A stretch of DNA of 11,088 nt, from NCBI GenBank assembly GCA_015488935.1, contig WFMU01000215.1, positions 1-11,088 of the forward strand, read 5' to 3'. The notes beneath the pieces were generated by a model, which made no database searches, was not told the origin of the DNA, and saw nothing but the letters and a program-made list of their open reading frames with translations. The stretch's first letter is position 1. Every line of letters begins with the position of its first letter. Position numbers and translations under genes: made by a program. Source of the stretch: Flavobacteriaceae bacterium (GTDB lineage: Bacteria; Bacteroidota; Bacteroidia; Flavobacteriales; Flavobacteriaceae). This document shows positions 6,250 through 11,088 of the stretch, piece by piece.

Positions 6250-7797
6250 TTATTTAATACCAAACATCAATTTTTTAATAAAAGGCGAAATTAATACAGC
6301 AAATAAACCAACAGATAAAGTAACCAAGCCAATACCTGTAAAAACAGAAACATAAGAATATAATTGTACATGTGCAGCATCTAACGAACGAACTGCATTG
6401 TAATCTAAACCAGTAATTTTAGGAACAATAGAAGCAAAAACACCTTGTGTAAAAACACTTTCTTCACCAGAAACAACACTAGTCAGTTTCGCAATTTTAC
6501 CAGCAAAAAAATGTCCGTAAAAAGAAGATAAAAACCAAAGACCCATTAAAAACGACACAAACTTCTTAGGCGATAATTCTGTTACCTTAGAAAGACCAAT
6601 AGGAGAAAAAAACATTTCACCCAAAGTATAAATAAAAACACCAAAAACTAAAAATAACATCGAAACTTTAGCATTAGCATCCATAAAATTACCAGAAGAA
6701 CCAAAAATTAAAAAGCCAACACCAACCAAGACCAAACCAAGACCAATTTTAATAGGAGAATTAGGATTTTTATTAATTTTAGATAAATACGCCCACAACC
6801 AAGTAAAAGGCAAAGCAAGCAAAACAATAAAAGCAGAATTTAAACTATTGGATTGTGAAGCATTTAAAAATTTAAGATTTACATTACGCTTTGCAAATAA
6901 AGTTAATGAAGAACCAGCCTGTTCAAAAACTGCCCAAAAAAGACAACCTAAAAGAGTAAAGTAAACCAAAACAAGCAATCGTCCTTTATCTGCTTTAGAA
7001 GATTGTAAGTAAATATAAACCAAAACTGCCAAAGTACCAAAACTAACCAACCAAACAATATATTGTTCAAACTCATTAAATTTTACAATTAATGCAAAAA
7101 GAGGAACAGCAAGTAAAGCACCAATAATAACAAGAATATTAGATTTTAGTCCAACAATTTTTTTATTGTATATAGCTGTATTGGTTACACCACCTTTATC
7201 GCCAAAAACACCATTTTTAATACCACTTCTAAAAAACCAAAGACCAACAAGCATCCCAATTCCAGCCAAACCAAAACCATAATGCCAACCATAAGTAATA
7301 CCAAGCCAACCACATAAAATAGGAGAAAGCCAACCACCAATATTAATTCCCATATAAAAAATGGTAAAACCAGAATCACGTCTATCATCACCTTCTTCGT
7401 AGAGTTTTCCAACAAAAGAAGAAATGTTTGGCTTAAAAAAACCATTACCAACAATTAGTAAAGCCAAAGCAGCATAAAAAGCAATAGGCGTATCAATAGC
7501 TAAAATAAAATGACCCAAAGCCATTAAAATACCACCGAGCTGAATGGATTTTTTAAAACCTAAAAACTTATCAGCAATAAAACCACCAATTAGTGGTGTA
7601 ACATATACTAAAGAACCATAAGCAGCATAAATACCAAACGAAATATCATCGCTATACAACAAATGTTGTGTCATGTATAAAATAAGTAAAGCGCGCATTC
7701 CGTAAAACGAAAAACGTTCCCATAATTCGGCAAAAAATAGGTAAAATAAACCTTTAGGATGACCGAGTAATTGTTGTTGTGAAGCTTGATTTTGCAT
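6250..7797 (-). CDS. dtpT: POT/PTR2 family proton-coupled oligopeptide transporter
   Basis: This 515-aa inner-membrane protein imports di- and tripeptides with protons (Proton-dependent Oligopeptide Transporter family of the major facilitator superfamily). The helix-1 signature ExxERF reads E24-LW-E27-R28-F and continues SFYGMRALL. The PTR2 signatures appear as GSLVYVTPLIGGFIADKFLG (61-80), FFKPNISS with K122, and FYMGINIGG (147-155). Helix 7 carries FWAVFEQAGSSLTLFA, a typical POT block. About 14 hydrophobic segments and the length fit bacterial members. The start used places GHPKGLFYLFFAELWERF directly after a short polar tail, as in relatives. It is convergent to the YdjM-like gene with a 43-bp gap. 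A 37-aa hydrophobic ORF overlaps its first codons. The family is certain; the symbol is by family resemblance only, and substrate detail is unproven. Confidence 0.93.
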   Translation of the reverse strand: MQNQASQQQLLGHPKGLFYLFFAELWERFSFYGMRALLILYMTQHLLYSDDISFGIYAAYGSLVYVTPLIGGFIADKFLGFKKSIQLGGILMALGHFILAIDTPIAFYAALALLIVGNGFFKPNISSFVGKLYEEGDDRRDSGFTIFYMGINIGGWLSPILCGWLGITYGWHYGFGLAGIGMLVGLWFFRSGIKNGVFGDKGGVTNTAIYNKKIVGLKSNILVIIGALLAVPLFALIVKFNEFEQYIVWLVSFGTLAVLVYIYLQSSKADKGRLLVLVYFTLLGCLFWAVFEQAGSSLTLFAKRNVNLKFLNASQSNSLNSAFIVLLALPFTWLWAYLSKINKNPNSPIKIGLGLVLVGVGFLIFGSSGNFMDANAKVSMLFLVFGVFIYTLGEMFFSPIGLSKVTELSPKKFVSFLMGLWFLSSFYGHFFAGKIAKLTSVVSGEESVFTQGVFASIVPKITGLDYNAVRSLDAAHVQLYSYVSVFTGIGLVTLSVGLFAVLISPFIKKLMFGIK

Positions 7798-7867
7798 TAG
7801 ATTTAGAATTTAAAATAATTAGAACCGCAATAACCAACACAATAACGTTTATAAAAAATAATGTCAT
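7754..7867 (-). CDS. Possible 37-aa single-helix membrane peptide overlapping the POT transporter start
   Basis: An ATG at 7867-7865 opens a 37-codon frame, ending TAA at 7756-7754, that reads MTLFFINVIVLVIAVLIIL followed by a Ser/Thr/Lys-rich tail (NSKSNAKSSFTTTITRSS). It has one clear transmembrane segment. Its 3' part overlaps the first 44 bp of the transporter gene in a different frame, so translation could be coupled to, or act as a leader for, the transporter. No Shine-Dalgarno is seen, which is normal here. Alternatively it is the remains of an N-terminal extension of the transporter split off by a frameshift, or chance. The long unbroken run of hydrophobic codons argues against pure chance. 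Confidence 0.35.
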   Translation of the reverse strand: MTLFFINVIVLVIAVLIILNSKSNAKSSFTTTITRSS

Positions 7868-7980
7868 AAACTGTTACTAAAAATTTGTATTTGTGACTAA
7901 TTGTTATTTATAAAATAAAGCTTAAAAAAAACTAATTTTTAAACACCTAAAAGTATCCACCTATTAACTGAAAAATCTAG

Positions 7981-7996
7981 TATATTTGTACAAATA
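7981..7996 (+). promoter_or_regulatory. -7 element of pnuC inside a 14-bp perfect palindrome
   Basis: TATATTTG (7981-7988) is an exact TAnnTTTG box ending 14 bp before the pnuC ATG, implying a very short leader. It overlaps the perfect palindrome TATTTGTACAAATA (7983-7996). A dimeric repressor bound there would block the -7 region. On the - strand the same palindrome gives a near-box (TTTATTTG) pointing toward the transporter gene. No clear TTTG is seen at -33. Confidence 0.5.
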
Positions 7997-8002
7997 AATA
8001 AG

Positions 8003-8716
8003 ATGAATACAGTAATAGATTTTTTTTTAGAACCATATAGAACAGCACCAATACTAAATATTATTTTAGAATTGATTGCTGCAACCTTAGGAATAGCAAG
8101 TGTTTTATATGCCAAAAAAGAAAACGTATTGGTATTTCCAACAGGAATAATAAGCACAGGAATATACATTTACTTATTATCGCAATGGAATTTATATGGC
8201 GATTTAATCATCAATATTTATTACACCATAATGAGTATCTTTGGATGGTATATGTGGAGTAAAATAATAGATTCAGCAAAAAAAGAACACATACCAATTA
8301 CCAGAACCACAAATAAAGAAAAAGGAATTGCAGCAGTAATATTTGTAGCAGCATCGTTCTTTGTTATTTTTATTTACAGACATTACAATGTGATGCCAAA
8401 CAACTTAAACTTTACAGAAAGTGTATCGTATGCAGTACGTAATTTAACTTCGGGAAGCTTAGAAAAATTTAGAATGGCAGTCCCATTTTTAGATACATTT
8501 ACAACAGCAGCAGCATTTGTGGCCATGTGGTTAATGGCAATAAAAAAGATAGAAAACTGGACTTTTTGGATGGTAACAAATATCGTTTCCATACCCTTAT
8601 ATTTTGTAAAAGGATATGGATTTACAGGAATCCAATACACCGTATTTTTAGTATTAGCAATTTTAGGATATCAACAATGGAAAAAAATCTTAGACAAGAA
8701 AAAGCAAACATCGTAA
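8003..8716 (+). CDS. pnuC: PnuC-type nicotinamide riboside transporter
   Basis: The 237-aa protein has about seven hydrophobic helices and the PnuC internal repeat. The first half carries the ExNVLVFPTGIIST block (about 40-52), YGDLIINIYYTIMSIFGWYMW (65-85, key YGD and GWYxW) and a basic loop. The second half repeats the theme with IENWTFWMVTNIVSIPLY (183-200) and a C-terminal QYTVFLVLAILGYQQWKK. PnuC proteins move vitamin B precursors by facilitated diffusion and rely on a cytosolic kinase to trap the substrate. The kinase gene overlaps its 3' end by 40 bp, which makes nicotinamide riboside the likely cargo rather than thiamine. The family is firm; the substrate rests on context. Confidence 0.9.
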   Translation: MNTVIDFFLEPYRTAPILNIILELIAATLGIASVLYAKKENVLVFPTGIISTGIYIYLLSQWNLYGDLIINIYYTIMSIFGWYMWSKIIDSAKKEHIPITRTTNKEKGIAAVIFVAASFFVIFIYRHYNVMPNNLNFTESVSYAVRNLTSGSLEKFRMAVPFLDTFTTAAAFVAMWLMAIKKIENWTFWMVTNIVSIPLYFVKGYGFTGIQYTVFLVLAILGYQQWKKILDKKKQTS

Positions 8717-9321
8717 AAGTAGTCTTGTTTGGACCAGAATCTACCGGAAAAACAACACTATCTACACAATTAGCCAGACATTACCATACTGTTTGGGCTC
8801 CAGAATTTGCACGTGAATATTTACAAGATAAATGGAATAATTATCGTAAAACTTGTGAAAATTCAGACTTAATTCCTATTGCAATAGGACAAATGAAACT
8901 CGAAAATGATTTGGCGAAAAAAGCAGATAGCGTTTTAATTTGTGATACCGATTTATTAGAAACCAAAGTCTATTCGCAAGAGTATTATGGCGGATTTGTA
9001 GATAAACGATTAGATGAAGCTGCCAAAGCAAACCAATACGATTTGTACTTACTTACCTACATAGACACACCGTGGGAAGCAGACGATTTACGCGATAGAC
9101 CAGAAATGCGATTAGAAATGTTTAATGCCTTTGAAAAAGCATTAAAAGATCACAATTGTAATTATATTTTACTAAAAGGTGATAAAGAAACACGACTTAA
9201 AAAAGCGATAAAAGCAATAGATAAAATATTAGAAGGCAAAGAAGATTTACATAATTTCTCCGATAATTTAGAAGATATTGACATGCATTTTATGCATCAA
9301 AATAATCCAGATATGTTTTAA
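8677..9321 (+). CDS. nadR: NadR-like ribosylnicotinamide kinase (single-domain P-loop ATPase)
   Basis: Starting at the ATG at 8677, the 214-aa protein matches the C-terminal kinase domain of NadR, which phosphorylates nicotinamide riboside to NMN. The P-loop reads GPESTGKTTL (K25, T26). FAREYLQDK (44-52) resembles the EYGREF region of NadR, ICDTD (88-92) is the Walker B-like block, and DDLRDRPEMR (136-145) is the likely lid. The HTH regulator and NMN adenylyltransferase domains of enterobacterial NadR are absent, so NMN must be adenylylated by another enzyme. The same frame stays open 50 codons further upstream inside pnuC, but P-loop kinases start just before the glycine loop, so the internal ATG is preferred. 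It overlaps pnuC by 40 bp, implying coupled expression. The His/Asn/Met-rich tail (about 191-214) looks lineage-specific. Confidence 0.88.
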   Translation: MEKNLRQEKANIVKVVLFGPESTGKTTLSTQLARHYHTVWAPEFAREYLQDKWNNYRKTCENSDLIPIAIGQMKLENDLAKKADSVLICDTDLLETKVYSQEYYGGFVDKRLDEAAKANQYDLYLLTYIDTPWEADDLRDRPEMRLEMFNAFEKALKDHNCNYILLKGDKETRLKKAIKAIDKILEGKEDLHNFSDNLEDIDMHFMHQNNPDMF

Positions 9322-10017
9322 TTACAATCGATATAAAACACCAACCATAAATCTAGGCATTAGCTGAGGTTGTTTTATAGCATCATTAGCATCTTTAAAA
9401 GTAAAAGGTACATTGTTATTTTGATTGTCATTTCGCGGATTAATATTTTCGTCATTTGGACTATAACTAGTATCGTGACCACTAATTTTAGAATTTAAAA
9501 AATAATCTAAACCAGTAGCAAAAGACAAATCGAGAGTTTTACTCATTTTAAAAAAGGTTTCAAAACCAAGACCAATTCCCCATTGTTTGGATTTAATATC
9601 AAAAGTTTCATTACCTCCAATAAAGTTAAAATTGGCATCAAAGCTAGAATATCTAGGACCAAAAATAATGTACGAATTGTTAAGATTAAAAAGCTTGGAA
9701 GGTGTCATATAATCTACTCTAAAATCAAAAGAACGTCCCTTTTTTTTCAAAACACCATTGGTGGCATTATTAATAAATATTCTACGTGCATCGTCTCCGT
9801 TACCAGGATTTAACCAATTCATTCCAATACCAAATCTAAAATTACCAGGTAAACCTTGTGCAATCTGATGTACAGAAAAACTTCCTAAAACACCAAAACC
9901 TCTATTATAACCAGTTTGAATGGTTATGGAATTTTTAGCGTTGGATTTTGTTTGGCTAATTCCAGAAATAGAAAAAAAACTGAAAAACAGATATATGCTA
10001 AGTAAAGATACTTTCAT
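9322..10017 (-). CDS. Secreted outer-membrane beta-barrel-like protein
   Basis: The 231-aa product starts with a Sec signal (MKVSLLSIYLFFSFFSISG), with likely cleavage before Q22 (SGIS|QTK), a common flavobacterial mature start. The rest alternates short strands rich in aromatic residues and glycine (ITIQTGYNRGFGVLGSF at 31, FGIGMNWL, YIIFGPRYSSFDANFNF, WGIGLGFETFF, FMVGVLYRL at the end), as in small 8- to 10-stranded outer-membrane barrels. A long polar insertion (about 188-212, Asn/Asp-rich) may be a surface loop. I cannot assign a specific function. It is convergent to the kinase gene with no gap between stop codons and divergent from the acetyltransferase gene. The localisation is likely; the barrel is inferred from the strand pattern. 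Confidence 0.75.
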   Translation of the reverse strand: MKVSLLSIYLFFSFFSISGISQTKSNAKNSITIQTGYNRGFGVLGSFSVHQIAQGLPGNFRFGIGMNWLNPGNGDDARRIFINNATNGVLKKKGRSFDFRVDYMTPSKLFNLNNSYIIFGPRYSSFDANFNFIGGNETFDIKSKQWGIGLGFETFFKMSKTLDLSFATGLDYFLNSKISGHDTSYSPNDENINPRNDNQNNNVPFTFKDANDAIKQPQLMPRFMVGVLYRL

Positions 10018-10032
10018 GATAATAAAGTTTAG

Positions 10033-10049
10033 GTTAGAGAAAATCTAAC
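10033..10049. other. Short perfect hairpin in the divergent intergenic region
   Basis: GTTAGA (10033-10038) and TCTAAC (10044-10049) form a 6-bp stem with a GAAAA loop, 16 bp upstream of the barrel gene's start on the - strand. It may be a 5' UTR structure or a protein-binding inverted repeat for that gene. No T-run follows, so it is not a terminator. Confidence 0.4.
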
Positions 10050-10100
10050 GATATATAATTGCATTTAGTATAAAGAATAAAAAATTATTTTAAAAACGAC

Positions 10101-10108
10101 TATATTTG
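10101..10108 (+). promoter_or_regulatory. -7 promoter element (TATATTTG) for the GNAT gene
   Basis: TATATTTG is an exact TAnnTTTG match that ends only 6 bp before the ATG at 10115. Transcription starting at the usual distance from this box would begin at or within a few bases of the start codon, so the mRNA may be leaderless. No clear -33 TTTG is seen. Confidence 0.5.
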
Positions 10109-10114
10109 TAATAT

Positions 10115-10651
10115 ATGGAAACAAAATATCGCTTTACTTCAGAACGATTAGGATTTAGAAATTGGCAAGAATCCGATAAAATACCATTTGCAAAAATGAG
10201 TGCAGATAAAGACGTAATGGAATTCTTTCCTGCAACTAGAAACAAACAAGAAAGCGATGCATTGGTAGATAGATTAAGCAATCATTACCAAGAATTTGGC
10301 TATACATTTTTTGCTGTGGACGAACTAAAAACAAAGCAATTTATTGGTTTTATAGGAATTTTAAACACCAGTTTTGAAGCCTATTTTACACCATGTGTAG
10401 AAATTGGTTGGCGTTTACAAAAAGAAAGCTGGAACAAAGGATTTGCCACAGAAGGTGCAAAACGATGTTTAAAATATGGATTTGAAATACTAGATTTTAA
10501 AGAAATATATGCCATAACACCTCCAAAAAATAAAAAATCTGAAAATGTAATGCTAAAAATTGGTATGGAAAAACAAGGTACTTTTGAACATCCAAAAATT
10601 GAAGATGGACATTGGCTAAAAACAGAAATGTTGTATAAAATTGAAAAGTAG
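10115..10651 (+). CDS. GNAT family N-acetyltransferase (RimJ/RimL type)
   Basis: The 178-aa cytosolic protein fits the Acetyltransf_3 group, which moves acetyl from acetyl-CoA to amines or protein N-termini. It opens with the typical strand TSERLGFRNWQESD (8-21). The acetyl-CoA-binding motif A appears as EIGWRLQKESWNKGFATEGA (96-115), where the usual Q/RxxGxG/A is read as WNKGFAT. The motif B region KSENVMLKIGMEKQGTFEHP (141-160) has the conserved Asn and the KxGM turn of the family. The length is normal. It is transcribed alone, divergent from the barrel gene, and its stop codon runs straight into a heptamer repeat array. The substrate cannot be predicted; single-copy enzymes of this type in flavobacteria are usually labelled only as GNAT proteins. 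Confidence 0.88.
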   Translation: METKYRFTSERLGFRNWQESDKIPFAKMSADKDVMEFFPATRNKQESDALVDRLSNHYQEFGYTFFAVDELKTKQFIGFIGILNTSFEAYFTPCVEIGWRLQKESWNKGFATEGAKRCLKYGFEILDFKEIYAITPPKNKKSENVMLKIGMEKQGTFEHPKIEDGHWLKTEMLYKIEK

Positions 10652-10692
10652 AAACAAGAAACAAGAAACAAGAAGCAAGAAGCAAGAAACAA
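10651..10692. repeat. Six tandem heptamers GAARCAA
   Basis: Starting at the last base of the GNAT stop codon, the 7-base unit reads GAAACAA three times, GAAGCAA twice and GAAACAA once (42 bp). The only variation is A/G at the fourth base. This is a simple-sequence tract that could change length by slippage. Because it starts at the stop codon it cannot alter the GNAT protein, but it could alter the 3' UTR or the distance to the next gene. Confidence 0.9.
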
Positions 10693-10732
10693 TGAAGAAT
10701 TAATAAAAAACGGTCAACACTAATCAGGGAAG

Positions 10733-10771
10733 TTTAAGCTGTTTAGAATAAACAAACCTATTTAGCTTAAA
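10733..10771. other. Inverted repeat upstream of the terminal lipoprotein gene
   Basis: TTTAAGCT (10733-10740) pairs with AGCTTAAA (10764-10771), and the intervening 23 bases hold a small GTTT/AAAC hairpin (10741-10744 with 10750-10753). The distal arm ends 4 bp before the ATG at 10776. It could be a 5' UTR fold that covers the start, or a weak terminator-like structure for the GNAT transcript, though no T-run follows. Confidence 0.35.
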
Positions 10772-10775
10772 AAAG

Positions 10776-11088
10776 ATGAAAAATAAAAAATCAAACTTAT
10801 GGTTATACTTTGTATTAATTATATTATTTAGCATATCTTCTTGTAAATCTAAAGGATATTTACCTGATTCAGAATATATTCCTTATAATAAAACAGATTA
10901 TAATGGTTTTTATGAAATTGGAGAAAATGGAAAAAAGTTTAAATTGTTAAACGATAGCACAATAACTTTTTCAGTTATTAAAGATAAATCCATAGCAATA
11001 AATCGTATAAAAAAAGCAGCAGTAATATTTAATTCATATAATGATTTACCTGCAATTTCTATCGAATTAGATGAAAAAGGAACAAAAC
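10776..11088 (+). CDS. Lipoprotein with SecDF P1 head-like segment (partial, runs off the window)
   Basis: Translation from the ATG at 10776 stays open for 104 codons to the window edge. A lipoprotein signal (basic start, hydrophobic run, then FSISSC) predicts lipidation at C23, followed by KSKG. A Tyr/Asp/Asn-rich spacer leads to FYEIGENGKKFKLLND (45-60) and then RIKKAAVIFNSYNDLPAISI (78-97) followed by ELDEKGTK. The last block resembles the start of the SecDF P1 head fold, in which a strand ending P-x-I-x-I/F-x-L/F-D-x-x-G is typical. That fold also occurs in stand-alone Bacteroidota lipoproteins. This is motif recognition only, and the rest of the gene is out of view. Third-position T is more common than in the neighbouring GNAT gene. 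Confidence 0.7.
   Translation, partial: MKNKKSNLWLYFVLIILFSISSCKSKGYLPDSEYIPYNKTDYNGFYEIGENGKKFKLLNDSTITFSVIKDKSIAINRIKKAAVIFNSYNDLPAISIELDEKGTK

Noticed and set aside
7185..7454. - strand ORF of about 89 codons inside the POT transporter gene
   Set aside because: It is an alternative frame of a membrane-protein gene, made of Leu/Val/Phe repeats with no family resemblance.
8527..8676. In-frame extension of the kinase gene upstream to an ATG at 8527
   Set aside because: It would overlap pnuC by 190 bp, and the extra 50 residues are basic and unlike any NadR kinase N-terminus. The ATG at 8677 places the P-loop at the usual distance from the start.
9283..9297. Hairpin ATGCAT-TTT-ATGCAT at the end of the kinase gene as a terminator
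   Set aside because: The stem is inside the coding region (His-Phe-Met-His codons) and no T-run follows on the + strand.
10381..10692. - strand ORF opposite the GNAT gene whose start lies in the heptamer repeats
   Set aside because: It is antisense to a well-supported gene, and its Leu/Ser/Cys/Phe-rich N-terminus is just the translated repeat.

Overview
The window looks like chromosomal DNA from a marine or host-associated member of the Flavobacteriaceae (Bacteroidota). The sequence is very AT-rich. Start codons mostly lack a Shine-Dalgarno sequence. Three genes are preceded by TATATTTG, a match to the Bacteroidota -7 promoter element TAnnTTTG. The proteins are typically flavobacterial: lipoproteins with Cys-Ser/Lys starts, a secreted barrel-like protein and a POT peptide transporter. 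The species cannot be named from the sequence alone.

Left part (1-4342). Two tandem copies of a 98-bp unit lie upstream of a tight four-gene + strand cassette. It encodes (1) an SPFH/Band-7 protein of the YdjI type with a C-terminal SHOCT tail, (2) an unrecognised 390-aa protein, (3) a cytosolic trypsin-like serine protease carrying a zinc ribbon, a YbjN-like domain and a second SHOCT tail, and (4) an RDD-family membrane protein. Genes 1 and 3 share the SHOCT tail and genes 2 and 3 share the YbjN-like domain, so three of the products are linked by common parts. This is the best candidate here for a little-described system, probably a membrane-associated assembly or surveillance complex. A strong hairpin ends the cassette.

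Middle part (4424-7867). An orphan Cys- and Pro-containing lipoprotein lies on the - strand. It is followed by about 410 bp without a convincing gene but with possible coding debris. Next come a six-helix membrane protein resembling YdjM-type putative metal-dependent hydrolases and, convergent to it, a POT/PTR2 oligopeptide:H+ symporter. A 37-aa hydrophobic ORF overlaps the start of the transporter gene in another frame.

Right part (7981-11088). pnuC and a NadR-like ribosylnicotinamide kinase gene overlap by 40 bp. They form a minimal uptake-and-trap unit for nicotinamide riboside: PnuC lets the nucleoside in and the kinase phosphorylates it to NMN. This unit abuts, with zero spacing, a convergent gene for a barrel-like secreted protein. 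Divergent from that gene is a RimJ/RimL-type GNAT acetyltransferase whose -7 box nearly touches the start codon. Six heptamer repeats follow its stop codon, and the window ends inside a lipoprotein gene whose last visible residues resemble the SecDF P1 head fold. I saw no tRNA, rRNA, CRISPR array, transposase or phage gene.
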